From Thiothrix sp. (lineage in GTDB: Bacteria > Pseudomonadota > Gammaproteobacteria > Thiotrichales > Thiotrichaceae): a stretch of DNA of 64,000 nt. The stretch covers positions 186,001-250,000 of the forward strand of contig NZ_JAQTLS010000001.1 in the NCBI RefSeq assembly GCF_028714775.1, given 5' to 3'. Position 1 is the first letter of the stretch, and every line of letters starts with the position of its first letter. The translations under genes and the position numbers were made by a program. Of the stretch, positions 27,434 to 36,416 are shown one piece after another. The notes beneath the pieces were generated by a model. The model did no database searches, was not told where the DNA came from, and was given only the letters and a program-made list of their open reading frames with translations.

Positions 27434-29647
27434 ATGAAAGTAGGTGGTTATCTGTGTACAGGTTGCGGCATCGGCGACCGTTTGAATGTCAAAGCCCTTG
27501 AAACCGTAGCGGTGCGCGAAGGCCGTATCGCCTTCTGCAAAACCCACGACTTCCTGTGCGGTAGCGCAGGCGTGGAAATGATCAATGCGGACTTAGCTGC
27601 CGCAGGCGACGACAAAGTTGACCGCGTAGTGGTTATCGCTTGTTCCCGCCGTGCCAAGACAGAAAGTTTCAACTTCGGCGCTACCCCGCTGTCCCGCGTC
27701 AACTTACGCGAAGGCGTGGTCTGGGTTCGCCCTGAAGGCTCTGATGACGAAATGACCCAAGAAATGGCAGCAGACTACGTGCGCATGGGTTGTGCCGAAA
27801 TCAAGGCCATGAACCAAGCTGAAGCCAGCGGTGAACAGCAGCTCAACAAACACATCATGGTGGTTGGCGGCGGCATCACTGGCATGACCGCAGCACTGGA
27901 AGCGGCTAAAGCCGGTTACTTTGCCACCATCGTGGAAAAAAGTGACAGCTTGGGCGGCGTAATGGGGCAACTCAAACAACGCCATCCAGAACACAGCCCT
28001 TTCAAAGACCCGCAAGACACCGGCGTGGCAGCACTGATTGCGGCGATTGAAGCAAACGACAAAATCACGGTTCACCTGAACGCCAAAGTTGCTAGCACCA
28101 GCGGCGCACCGGGGCGTTTCAATGTGGTTATCGCTTCCACCGTTGGCGCAGGCACACAAGCTGAATTCGGTGCGATTGTGCAAGCCTCCGGCTTCACCCC
28201 TTACGACGCCAACAACCTGCCTGAACTCGGCTACGGCAAATCTGCCAATGTTGTGACCCAGCTTGAGCTGGAAGCACTAGCCAAAGCCGCAGGCGACGGC
28301 CCGATCAAACGTGCCGACGGCAAAGTGGTCGAAAACGTGGTGTTTGTACAATGTGCAGGCCAACGTAGCGACAAGGAAGGCCAACTGTCTTATTGCTCAG
28401 GCCACTGCTGCTCCACCAGCATCAAGCAGGCGATGTACTTCAAAGACAGTAACCCTGACGTTGAAACCACCATCCTGTTCGATGACCTGCGTACCCCCGG
28501 TGCTGGCGGTGAAAACTTCTACCGTAGCGCCCAAGACAAGATGGTTACATTCCGCAAGGGTAAGGTTTCCACCGTTGATGCTAACGGCAGCGAACTGAAG
28601 GTCAACTTCAAAGACCTGATCCTTGACGAAGACGCTAACCTCGGCGCTGACCTCGTGGTATTGGCAACCGGCATGGTTCCTAACTCCGGCGTCAACATCG
28701 AAACCATGGCTGACAAGGACGAAAACGGCGAAGTCAAAATCCCAGTCGAATCCATCCTCAACCTGCAATACCGTCAGGGGCCGGATGTACCACAACTGGT
28801 GAGCGGCTTTACCGATTCGCACTTCATTTGCTTCCCGTATGAAACCCGCCGTACTGGTATCTACACCGCAGGCCCGGTACGCCGTCCAATGGATGGCAAC
28901 CAAGCGCAAACGGATGCGATGGGTGCGGGGATGAAAGCCATCCAAGCCATCGAAAACGCAGCAGTAGGCCGTGCAGCCCACCCACGTTCCGGTGACTTGA
29001 GCTTCCCGTCTTTCCGTAAGGAAGGTTGCACCCAGTGCAAACGCTGTACGGTAGAATGCCCATTCGGCGCAATCAACGAAGACGAGAAAGGCTACCCGCA
29101 GTACAACGAAGCCCGCTGCCGCCGTTGTGGTACGTGTATGGGTGCTTGCCCAGTACAGGTCATTTCCTTCAAGAACTATTCCATTGAAACCGTTGGCGCA
29201 CAGCTTAAAGCGGTTGAAATCCCGGATGAATTCTCCGAAAAGCCACGTATTCTGGTACTCGCGTGCGAAAACGATGCCTACCCGGCACTCGACATGGCAG
29301 CGATGAACCGCACGGAAAGCAACGTCTTTAGCCGCGTTATCCCTGTGCGTTGCTTAGGCTCGGTCAATACCATCTGGATCAAGGATGCCTTGGGCTGTGG
29401 TTATGACGGCGTGGTCATGATGGGTTGCAAAAAAGGCGTAGAATATCAGTGCCATTTTGTCAAAGGCTCAGAAATGGCGCATGTTCGCATGTCAAAGATT
29501 GGGGACACCTTGTCAACTATGGGGCTTGAGTCCGAGCGCGTAGCCGTGCATGAAGTGGCGATTACCGACATTGAACGCGCCCCGCGTTTGATCGAAGAAA
29601 TGGCTGAAACCATTCAACGTGTCGGTATGAGCCCGTTCAAGTTCTAA
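27434..29647 (+). CDS. qmoB: QmoB, HdrA/MvhD-like iron-sulfur flavoprotein
   Basis: The 737-residue protein opens with a cysteine motif (YLCTGCGIGD). An HdrA-type FAD domain follows from about residue 138 (IMVVGGGITGMTAALEAA). Two [4Fe-4S] ferredoxin motifs are at about 533-570 (CTQCKRCTVECP and CRRCGTCMGACP). A C-terminal MvhD-like domain (about 605-720) has LACENDAYPALD, GVVMMGCKKGVEYQCHF. This is the QmoB layout. It probably forms the electron-bifurcating or confurcating core with QmoA, next to APS reductase in the cytoplasm. hdrC begins 14 bases downstream. Confidence 0.9.
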   Translation: MKVGGYLCTGCGIGDRLNVKALETVAVREGRIAFCKTHDFLCGSAGVEMINADLAAAGDDKVDRVVVIACSRRAKTESFNFGATPLSRVNLREGVVWVRPEGSDDEMTQEMAADYVRMGCAEIKAMNQAEASGEQQLNKHIMVVGGGITGMTAALEAAKAGYFATIVEKSDSLGGVMGQLKQRHPEHSPFKDPQDTGVAALIAAIEANDKITVHLNAKVASTSGAPGRFNVVIASTVGAGTQAEFGAIVQASGFTPYDANNLPELGYGKSANVVTQLELEALAKAAGDGPIKRADGKVVENVVFVQCAGQRSDKEGQLSYCSGHCCSTSIKQAMYFKDSNPDVETTILFDDLRTPGAGGENFYRSAQDKMVTFRKGKVSTVDANGSELKVNFKDLILDEDANLGADLVVLATGMVPNSGVNIETMADKDENGEVKIPVESILNLQYRQGPDVPQLVSGFTDSHFICFPYETRRTGIYTAGPVRRPMDGNQAQTDAMGAGMKAIQAIENAAVGRAAHPRSGDLSFPSFRKEGCTQCKRCTVECPFGAINEDEKGYPQYNEARCRRCGTCMGACPVQVISFKNYSIETVGAQLKAVEIPDEFSEKPRILVLACENDAYPALDMAAMNRTESNVFSRVIPVRCLGSVNTIWIKDALGCGYDGVVMMGCKKGVEYQCHFVKGSEMAHVRMSKIGDTLSTMGLESERVAVHEVAITDIERAPRLIEEMAETIQRVGMSPFKF

Positions 29648-29660
29648 GGAGGATGAGGTT

Positions 29661-30293
29661 ATGACGGATACCAATCAAGCGATGGTTGCCAAATACAAAG
29701 GCAACTTCCTGAAAGAAGTGACGGATAACGTCGAAGAAGGCTCTTGGGTCAAGATGTGTATGCAGTGCGGGGTCTGTTCAGGCTCCTGCCCTCTGGGGCC
29801 GCACTGGGATCATCCGCCACAAGAAATTTTCATGATGATCCGCGCAAACAAGCGTGAAGAAGTGCTGTCTTCCACCTCCATGTGGATGTGCACCTCGTGC
29901 TACAACTGTATCGCCCGCTGCCCACGCGGCTTGCCGATTACCCACATCATGCACGGCTTGGCGCACTACTCCAAGCGTCTGGGCTTGAAGGCACAAAACC
30001 AGCCAACTGAACGTTTCGGTCAGATGTTCTGGAACAACTTGGTCAAGAAAGGCCGGGTCAACGAACTCAAGCTGGGTCTGGGGCTGTACTTCAAAGACGG
30101 TTTCGCTGAAGGCGTGAAAGTTGCCATGGCAAACCAAAAGCTCGGCATGAACATGATGAAAGCCAAGCGCATGTCCGCGATGGAAATCCTCGGCGGGCAT
30201 GGCGTCAGCGATGCGTCAGGTTTCCATGCAATGCTGAAAAAGGCCGAAGAACTGGAAGCAGCGCGTGTCGGCGCTAACGCAGACGCGAAGTAA
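29661..30293 (+). CDS. hdrC: HdrC-like iron-sulfur protein
   Basis: This 210-residue protein carries two [4Fe-4S] motifs, CMQCGVCSGSCPLGP (about residue 33) and CTSCYNCIARCPRG (about 74). It is the HdrC module that with HdrB replaces QmoC in some Qmo loci, including Gram-positive sulfate reducers and some sulfur oxidisers. No membrane helix is present, unlike QmoC. GGAGGATGAGGTT upstream gives a strong ribosome binding site. hdrB follows after 14 bases. Confidence 0.88.
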   Translation: MTDTNQAMVAKYKGNFLKEVTDNVEEGSWVKMCMQCGVCSGSCPLGPHWDHPPQEIFMMIRANKREEVLSSTSMWMCTSCYNCIARCPRGLPITHIMHGLAHYSKRLGLKAQNQPTERFGQMFWNNLVKKGRVNELKLGLGLYFKDGFAEGVKVAMANQKLGMNMMKAKRMSAMEILGGHGVSDASGFHAMLKKAEELEAARVGANADAK

Positions 30294-30307
30294 GGAGCGA
30301 GATTCAA

Positions 30308-31207
30308 ATGGCAAAACGTCAATATTCCTATTACCCCGGCTGTTCTTCACAGAAGGGCGCGTCCTCTTCCAACCTTGACCGTTCGGTGCAAACCCTGTGT
30401 CAGGAATTGGACATCCAGTTGAATGAAATTCCAGACTGGAACTGCTGCGGCGCATCCATCGGCTATGCAGGCGGTGGTGAACTGCCGCGCATGACCCTTT
30501 CTGCCCGTAACTTGGCCTTGTCCGAAAAGCACCACCCTGACCAAGACGTGGTGGCAAGCTGTGCAGCGTGCTGGCTCAACACCCGCGAAGTGCAGGAACG
30601 CCTCAACCACAACCCAGCACTGAAAGCAGAAACCAACATTGCTTTGCAGTCGGTCAAGCTGGAATACAGCGGCAACAAGAAAGTCCGCCACATGGTCGAA
30701 GTGCTGATCGAAGACATCGGTTACGACGTACTGGCTGGCAAGGTCAAGAAACCACTGGAAGGTCTAAAAATTGCTGGGTATGTCGGTTGCCAAACCAACC
30801 GTCCATTCGGTATCAACGGTGAATCGTTCGAGAACCCGATGTATCTGGACAAAATGGTGGAAACCCTCGGTGCAGAACCCCTGACCAAGTACGAGAAGAA
30901 AGTTGCCTGCTGTAGCGGTGCGCTGATGTTCTCCGAACCGGCAAAAGGCCAAGCACTGGTGAAAGACATCATCGAATCCGCCTACGACCACGGCGCGAAC
31001 ATGATCGTTACCCCATGCCCACTGTGCCAAGCGAACGTTGAAATCTACCAAGATGACATCAACGCCCGTTTCAACACTAACTTCAGTATGCCGGTCATGT
31101 ACTACAGCCAGTTGATGGACGTAGCATTTGGTCGCTCTGCAACCGATTCCGCGCTGGATGGCAACATCATCCAATCCAAGGAATTGCGCGGGATTGCTGA
31201 CAAATAA
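30308..31207 (+). CDS. hdrB: HdrB-like protein with two CCG domains
   Basis: The 299-residue protein has two complete CCG motifs (C-x(n)-CC-x(n)-CxxC). The first runs from YPGC through NCCGAS to CAAC; the second from YVGC through ACCSGA to CPLC. In HdrB these bind noncubane [4Fe-4S] clusters that handle disulfides. No membrane segment is seen. The protein should receive electrons from HdrC within a QmoAB-HdrCB complex; its terminal acceptor is unknown. It ends the operon, with a terminator at 31242. Confidence 0.88.
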   Translation: MAKRQYSYYPGCSSQKGASSSNLDRSVQTLCQELDIQLNEIPDWNCCGASIGYAGGGELPRMTLSARNLALSEKHHPDQDVVASCAACWLNTREVQERLNHNPALKAETNIALQSVKLEYSGNKKVRHMVEVLIEDIGYDVLAGKVKKPLEGLKIAGYVGCQTNRPFGINGESFENPMYLDKMVETLGAEPLTKYEKKVACCSGALMFSEPAKGQALVKDIIESAYDHGANMIVTPCPLCQANVEIYQDDINARFNTNFSMPVMYYSQLMDVAFGRSATDSALDGNIIQSKELRGIADK

Positions 31208-31241
31208 GCGGTAAATAAGCATTTATCGCACGTTTAGGGAG

Positions 31242-31268
31242 AAAGGGGCATAATGCCCCTTTTTCTTT
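31242..31268 (+). terminator. Intrinsic terminator of qmoAB-hdrCB
   Basis: A 9-bp stem AAAGGGGCA/TGCCCCTTT with a TAA loop is followed by TTCTTT. Confidence 0.88.
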
Positions 31269-31296
31269 GGTTAAAAAATAGCAGGAAATAATCCAC

Positions 31297-31767
31297 GTGA
31301 AAGCATTCATCCTTCCGCTGGCTTTGGCATTATCCACCAGCGTTTTCATGGCAGGCTGTTCCGACAAAGCGAAAAGCCCCGAAGCAGAAGCAAAACCCGC
31401 AACAACTGAGGCAAGTAAAATGGCAGAATTGGTTAAAACCGATGTAAAAGTAGGCGATGGCGCAGAAGCAGTCGCTGGTAAAATGGTCGCTGTGCATTAC
31501 ACCGGCTGGCTGTATGACGAAAAAGCTGCCGACAAGCACGGCATGAAATTTGACAGTTCCCGTGACCGTGGCGAACCGTTCCAATTCCCATTAGGCGGCG
31601 GTCGCGTCATCCAAGGTTGGGATCAAGGCGTGCAAGGCATGAAAATCGGCGGTCAACGCACATTGGTTATCCCGCCAGAAATGGGTTACGGCGCTCGCGG
31701 CGCGGGTGGCGTGATTCCACCAAACGCCACGCTGGTATTTGATGTCGAGTTACTCGGCATCCAATAA
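31297..31767 (+). CDS. FKBP-type peptidyl-prolyl isomerase lipoprotein
   Basis: The 156-residue protein has a lipoprotein signal peptide with lipobox FMAGC (Cys21). A short charged linker leads to a single FKBP domain (about 55-156) with [41 protein letters not shown] and [16 protein letters not shown]. It should assist folding of periplasmic or outer-membrane proteins. The start is GTG with AGGA upstream. It converges on thiO with a 6-base gap. Confidence 0.9.
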   Translation: MKAFILPLALALSTSVFMAGCSDKAKSPEAEAKPATTEASKMAELVKTDVKVGDGAEAVAGKMVAVHYTGWLYDEKAADKHGMKFDSSRDRGEPFQFPLGGGRVIQGWDQGVQGMKIGGQRTLVIPPEMGYGARGAGGVIPPNATLVFDVELLGIQ

Positions 31768-31773
31768 AGTACC

Positions 31774-32886
31774 TTACACCCACTCTACCGTTGGGGTGCG
31801 CACGGCATCCAAACGGTAGGGCGTCGGGTCAATCTCAGGCGCTTTCCCCAACATCATATCGGTCAGCATCTGCACGGACGCCAGCCCCATCGTAACACCG
31901 TAACGGTAATGCCCCGCATTCACATACAAGCCAGCAATATCCGGGTGTTCGCCCACATACGGCACGCCATCCGGGGAGCCGGGGCGCAAACCGCTCCAAT
32001 GGTTTTGGATTGGCAAATCACGCAAGGCGGGCATCACATTACAGGCAATTTCCCGTAAGGTTTCGCGTGCCTCGTCGGTAGTGTGCTTGTCGAAACTGTT
32101 CATTTCCAGCGTGGAACCGCACAGGATGCGCCCGTCCTTACGCGGGATCAGGTAGCGCCCCTCGTGCAGCACGATACGTTTCAGCAGACCTTTTGGCCCT
32201 CGGAACAGGATCATTTGCCCCAATACCGGGCGGACATTGATGTTTACCGCCTGCATTTCCGGGAACAGCCCCGTCCACGCCCCGCTCGTCACCACCACTT
32301 TGCGGGCTTTGAATACCTCATCGCCGACACGCACCCCCACAATCCGCCCGTCACTGCTTTCCAAGCCGGTAACACGGGTAAATTCCGCCAAGGTAATGGG
32401 TAACATGCGCAAGCTGGTGCGCATCGCGTGGGCAATACGTGGGTTACGCATTTGCGCCACTTCCGGCAAGAACATGCCACTTTGGAAAATATCCGCCAGT
32501 TGCGGCTCGCATTCGTGCAAGGCAGCGCTAGTAGCTAAGTGTTGCAGGTCGTAACCGAAGGTTTGCGCCCATGCTTGCGCGGCTGGCAATTCACGGTCAT
32601 CGGTGAAAACGAGGCCGGAACGTATCCACTGCGGGTCAATGTCCGTTTCCGCTTGCACCGCCTTACACAACGCGGGGTAACGCTGCTGACCGTAGCGCGA
32701 TAAGGTTGAAATCGCGGGGCTGTAACGCCACGGGTACAAGGGGGACAAAATGCCGCCGCCCGCCCATGTGGATTCGTGGCCAAGCTCACCTTGCTCAACC
32801 AACATGACATCTAGCCCCGCATCATGCAGGAAACGGGTGGTCAGCATACCAATAATGCCGCCGCCGACAATGATCACATCTTTCAT
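31774..32886 (-). CDS. thiO: Glycine oxidase ThiO
   Basis: ThiO oxidises glycine to dehydroglycine for thiazole synthesis by ThiG. The 370-residue flavoprotein has the N-terminal FAD motif VGGGIIGMLTTRFL (about residue 7), GHESTWAGGGILSP, and a C-terminal SGLRPGSPDGVPYVG with GHYRYGVTMG. This is the DAO-family glycine-oxidase pattern. It is separated from thiS-thiG by 27 kb. Other DAO enzymes are similar, but the presence of thiSG without a thiH in the window supports ThiO. Confidence 0.88.
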   Translation of the reverse strand: MKDVIIVGGGIIGMLTTRFLHDAGLDVMLVEQGELGHESTWAGGGILSPLYPWRYSPAISTLSRYGQQRYPALCKAVQAETDIDPQWIRSGLVFTDDRELPAAQAWAQTFGYDLQHLATSAALHECEPQLADIFQSGMFLPEVAQMRNPRIAHAMRTSLRMLPITLAEFTRVTGLESSDGRIVGVRVGDEVFKARKVVVTSGAWTGLFPEMQAVNINVRPVLGQMILFRGPKGLLKRIVLHEGRYLIPRKDGRILCGSTLEMNSFDKHTTDEARETLREIACNVMPALRDLPIQNHWSGLRPGSPDGVPYVGEHPDIAGLYVNAGHYRYGVTMGLASVQMLTDMMLGKAPEIDPTPYRLDAVRTPTVEWV

Positions 32887-32958
32887 CGCTTCTCAATCTA
32901 CCGGGAACAAGAGCGTCAAGTATACGAAGTGGTTACAGGTGCATCCAGCGCTTATTGC

Positions 32959-34530
32959 TTACCAAGCCCCGGAAGTTGACTGTTGCTCAGCGGATGCTAC
33001 CAAACTGTGCTGGATGCGCTCCCACAATTGGCTGGCAGGGGCATGGCGGCTTTCCATTTGCGTGGCAACCCGGTCAACCGCTTGCCCCAGCGTGCGGATG
33101 CAACCCTGACAATCTTCCGCGCGGCAATGCCCGGTCAATTTACCAAAGGTTTCCCACCCACCTAACTGACGAAAACTTTCCGCATCTTCAGACGCGCTGA
33201 TGAAATTGCCCTGCCGGAAATAATACAAACAAGGAATGCTGCGGAAAGGCTCGGGGTGGCGTGATTCCGTACCCAATACATCACCGAGCATCATGAAAGA
33301 TCGCTCCCAACCCCGCAGCGCACACAAACCAACTGCCAACAAATGCCCACAAGCCGTATCAAACGGGTTAGTTTGGCGGGCAGTATTCATTTCTACCTGA
33401 CACAACTCCAAATCACCGCGTTGGTAACACTCCAGCGCAAAAACACCGTGGGCAAGGGCGTTACCTGGGTTTAACGCGAGGGCTTTCAGGGTCAATTGCC
33501 GCCATTGGTCGGTCAGTAAGGTGCAGCCTTCAAACGCCAATAGCCGCGCATACAAGCACAGTACCGCGAAATGCAGGTGCGCCAAGGCATCGTCGTGGTA
33601 CTGGCGGGTACGTTCGCGGCAAGCTTGCAAAAACGCCCGGAAGCTGCGCTCGGATACGTCTTCCTGCAAGAAATGGATGTGTTCGACCAACACCTGATAA
33701 TGCGCAGGCATGGTGTCTTGGCTACGCCAGTAACGGCTCCAATACGCCAACGCCGCGCCCCGGTTGAGGCTGAAGGCTTCCATCACCATTTGCGCGGAGA
33801 TAGTTTCCAGCAATTTGGGATCATACAGACGCGGGATAGAAAAACTGCCCGACCACACCACTTCGTGGGTCAGGGTATGCAGCAACACTTGGCTGGCAAG
33901 GAACCCATCCGGCTCAATCTGTAAGTCACACTTGAGGATGAACTCTGCCCGATGGTGCTGCCAAGCGTATTCCAGCTCATCTTCAGCATGACGGGAAGTG
34001 TGCGCATGATCCGCCAGCGCAATCCGTACTTCGCGGAAGCGCCCTAAAATCACGGGTAGGCCAGAGTACAGGCTGTAAACCAGATTACGCGCCGTATCAT
34101 CGCGGATCGACGCCGGATTTTGGCAACTGATGTAAACGCGCGGGCCGACTGACTGGATACTTTTTTCTTCCCAACCCGGCTGCTGCGCAATGCGTGGTGC
34201 TCCCACTTGAAGGAATACCGGCTCATAACTGCCCACAGGTAACTGGATGCGTAACAGGCTGCCTTCGCCGTCAGCAAGGTAATATTCTTCCAGCAACTTG
34301 CGTACACGCCCCGCTTCGACACGCACCGCCGGGTTTTCCGTGGGGCAGTAATCCGTTGGCTTGCCCAAAGCCTCAACGGCGATACCGTATTGGGTGATTT
34401 TGCTGCCACGTCCTGCCAATTTTTCGGCAACGACATACTCCAGAAAATTACACGCTTGTTTTTTCGCCTCGAATACGCGGCTTGCCAGTAACTTTTCGAG
34501 TTCCTGACGAACACTATCCTTGTTAACCAT
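32959..34530 (-). CDS. Winged-helix-like N-terminal domain protein with helical-repeat region
   Basis: Residues 8-105 match the N-terminal segment common in bacterial TolB-N or adenylate-cyclase-type regulators: FLEYVVAEKLAGRG, YGIAVEALGK, NPAVRVEAGRVRKLLEEYY and IQLPVGSYEPVF. This segment is thought to be a DNA-binding winged helix. The middle (about 130-250) resembles a TolB-N domain, and the C-terminal half contains alpha-helical repeats of TPR style (ALALNPGNALAHGVFALECYQRGD). No cyclase or kinase domain is attached. It is probably a transcriptional regulator or signalling scaffold, divergent from the roadblock/protoglobin pair 259 bases away. Confidence 0.65.
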   Translation of the reverse strand: MVNKDSVRQELEKLLASRVFEAKKQACNFLEYVVAEKLAGRGSKITQYGIAVEALGKPTDYCPTENPAVRVEAGRVRKLLEEYYLADGEGSLLRIQLPVGSYEPVFLQVGAPRIAQQPGWEEKSIQSVGPRVYISCQNPASIRDDTARNLVYSLYSGLPVILGRFREVRIALADHAHTSRHAEDELEYAWQHHRAEFILKCDLQIEPDGFLASQVLLHTLTHEVVWSGSFSIPRLYDPKLLETISAQMVMEAFSLNRGAALAYWSRYWRSQDTMPAHYQVLVEHIHFLQEDVSERSFRAFLQACRERTRQYHDDALAHLHFAVLCLYARLLAFEGCTLLTDQWRQLTLKALALNPGNALAHGVFALECYQRGDLELCQVEMNTARQTNPFDTACGHLLAVGLCALRGWERSFMMLGDVLGTESRHPEPFRSIPCLYYFRQGNFISASEDAESFRQLGGWETFGKLTGHCRAEDCQGCIRTLGQAVDRVATQMESRHAPASQLWERIQHSLVASAEQQSTSGAW

Positions 34531-34639
34531 CTATCCTGCTTCGCCTGAAAAGGCATTATGACGATTTTGTGACACTAAGCTTACCCGTGGGCGCAAATAT
34601 AATACGCACAAGGTAACAGCCACAATGCAAATTAAGTAA

Positions 34640-34656
34640 CTGATTGTAACAATCAG
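34640..34656. repeat. Palindrome in the divergent regulator/roadblock spacer
   Basis: CTGATTG-TAA-CAATCAG is a perfect 7-3-7 inverted repeat about 133 bases upstream of the roadblock-like gene. A second repeat, GCGTTAC-GG-GTAACGC, follows at 34658-34673. Both are operator candidates. Confidence 0.5.
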
Positions 34657-34789
34657 CGCGTTACGGGTAACGCCGTGATTTTACTTCTATCCCTCCCGCA
34701 ACCCGCTATCATGCGCCCCCCATCAGAACACAACGTCACCCAGCGTCAATAACACGCTACTTTTACAAACCGATAAGGGGAAATACGCC

Positions 34790-35164
34790 ATGCTGACACA
34801 ACAAACTGTTAACCAATTTGCACGCAACCTGCAACAGCACGCGCCGTTCGTGGAAAACATGCAAATCATGACCGTAGACGGGCTGACCTTGCACGCCGAT
34901 ACCCCCGTGCGCAATGAAGATACCGTTTCCGCCTTGACCGCGATGCTGTATAGCGCGGCGCGTAACCTTGCCAGCCATTTGGATGCCAACATCCCCCAAG
35001 GCATGATCATTTGCATGGGCGAGCACTACTACGCGATTGCACGGGTCAACGATGATTGCGTCATGGGTTTTCATGTACCAGTACAGATGAACACGCCACA
35101 AGCCTTGCAAGCGGTATGCGATTTCATCGACGCCAACGAACACCAACTGCGCATCACCCACTGA
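34790..35164 (+). CDS. Roadblock/LC7-like small protein
   Basis: This 124-residue protein has the size and strand pattern of roadblock/LC7 proteins: an N-terminal helix, VENMQIMTVDGLTLHAD (self-regulating hairpin), a long helix ALTAMLYSAARNLASHL, and strands GMIICMGEHYYAIARVND and CVMGFHVP. Such proteins bind small GTPases or serve as dimeric signalling platforms; no GTPase gene is near. AAGGGG lies about 9 bases upstream of the ATG. The protoglobin gene follows after 24 bases. The family call is from pattern only. Confidence 0.5.
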   Translation: MLTQQTVNQFARNLQQHAPFVENMQIMTVDGLTLHADTPVRNEDTVSALTAMLYSAARNLASHLDANIPQGMIICMGEHYYAIARVNDDCVMGFHVPVQMNTPQALQAVCDFIDANEHQLRITH

Positions 35165-35188
35165 TAGCACCGCACAGAGGAATTCCCT

Positions 35189-35797
35189 ATGGATTTATCC
35201 ACAATGACCGCTGAGATTCTGAGTAAGATTCCTCAGGCGATGATCCCAACAGCAGCGGATGGCGACCTGATCCGCCGTTACCAAAAGTTTTTCAAGCAGC
35301 ACGAAGAGGCTGTGGTAAAAGGCTTCTATGATGTTGCTTTCAGTGATGCCAGCACCAAAGGACACCTGAACCCAGCGGAACGTCCGGCGCGGGAAAACAC
35401 CTTGCGCGAGTGGTATAAAATCACCACCAGCGGGCATTTCGATAACCATTACTGGACGTGGCAGGCACTGGTCGGCATTGTCCATGTCAAACACAATATC
35501 CCCAACTCCGCGATGCTGAGCATGTGGGGCTGGATCATCAACTTCCTGCAAACCCGTTTGCTGGAGGAGTTGCCCGCAGCAGAAGCCTTGGCAGCCATCC
35601 AAATCTTGCAGAAAGTACAGGCGACCGTCTGTAGCCTGATTGTGGAAAGTTTCATCCTCACCCAGCAAGAAGCCATCACCCGTGCATCAGGGCTAAAGCC
35701 CGCGATTCAGAAGCGTTTCATCTACATCGAAATCGACAGTATGCTCAAGCAAGGCCGCGCCACCCTGCAAGCCAATATGCAGCAAGCCGCCGCCTGA
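35189..35797 (+). CDS. Protoglobin-domain haem protein
   Basis: The 202-residue protein resembles protoglobins and the globin domain of globin-coupled sensors. The haem ligand is probably H99 in VGIVHVKHNIP, following the WTWQALVG helix, and the C-terminal helices LLEELPAAEALAAIQILQKV fit the fold. No methyl-accepting, GGDEF or other output domain is fused, so it acts alone or with a partner. The roadblock-like protein just upstream is the obvious candidate. It could sense O2, NO or CO, or be enzymatic. Confidence 0.75.
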   Translation: MDLSTMTAEILSKIPQAMIPTAADGDLIRRYQKFFKQHEEAVVKGFYDVAFSDASTKGHLNPAERPARENTLREWYKITTSGHFDNHYWTWQALVGIVHVKHNIPNSAMLSMWGWIINFLQTRLLEELPAAEALAAIQILQKVQATVCSLIVESFILTQQEAITRASGLKPAIQKRFIYIEIDSMLKQGRATLQANMQQAAA

Positions 35798-35813
35798 TAC
35801 CCCGCACCAATTA

Positions 35814-35980
35814 GCACCGCTTATCCGGTCAGGCCAGTGTTTTACACCGTGCTTGACCGTCCATCCGCAATTTTCGGCCTTTTTTGCACCGCTTATCCCC
35901 GCCAAACCACCACTTGTTCCGGTTATCGCCTCTATTTTCCCAGTTATCTCCGTCGGTCGTTCTTATCGAACCGGCTTATG
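35814..35980 (+). repeat. Array of six TTATC/TTATG-centred motifs upstream of a small secreted-protein gene
   Basis: TTATC occurs at 35821, 35893, 35923, 35944 and 35963, with TTATG at 35976. The first two are in the same longer context GCACCGCTTATCC (35814-35826 and 35886-35898). Spacings are 72, 30, 21, 19 and 13 bases, several near whole helical turns. A reverse copy of CCGCTTATC lies at 37961-37969 upstream of lemA. These may be binding sites for one regulator. Confidence 0.45.
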
Positions 35981-36028
35981 GGAATATAAGACTCATCAAG
36001 TAACAAAAACAAAGACGAGGACGAAACC

Positions 36029-36343
36029 ATGAAAAACAACAACAAAACCAAATTGTTAGCAAAAGCTGCCGGGGTTGCACTGGTGCTTTTTCAAATGATT
36101 TCTAACAGCGCATCTGCCGATTATCGTGGTTACTGGATGGATGCCGTACAAAATTACCAAGGCCAATCTGCCGATTATCGGAGTTACAACGAACCGATGG
36201 AACCCGTTTATCAGGAACCCCAATACCAAGCAGCGGCGCAGTATCGTGACAACTACGCACCAGCGCCAGCAAGCTACCCAGTAATGGCAGTCCGTGCTTC
36301 CTACGACACCAACCAATATCAGGATCGCCCCACTGCCCAGTGA
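36029..36343 (+). CDS. Small secreted Tyr/Gln-rich protein
   Basis: This 104-residue protein has a clear signal peptide, with cleavage predicted after ASA (about residue 30). The mature part is low in complexity and rich in Tyr, Gln, Pro and Ala, with a duplicated ADYRGYW/ADYRSYN segment. GACGAGGACG upstream is a modest ribosome binding site. I do not recognise a family. It is preceded by the TTATC motif array. Confidence 0.7.
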   Translation: MKNNNKTKLLAKAAGVALVLFQMISNSASADYRGYWMDAVQNYQGQSADYRSYNEPMEPVYQEPQYQAAAQYRDNYAPAPASYPVMAVRASYDTNQYQDRPTAQ

Positions 36344-36416
36344 AACTGAGGCGTACAGAATTTCTCGACTCTCTTTGTAGATGGATTAGCCGGGTTCGCC
36401 CGGCTTCTTTTTGGCT

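Noticed and set aside
26152-31207. Reading as a methanogen-type heterodisulfide reductase or the sHdr lipoate system
   Set aside because: The separate HdrA-like QmoA followed by a large QmoB with MvhD domain is the Qmo layout. The lipoate-binding and other sHdr genes are absent.
34658-34673. GCGTTAC-GG-GTAACGC as a terminator
   Set aside because: The two-base loop and the lack of a T-tract make it a poor terminator; an operator is more likely.
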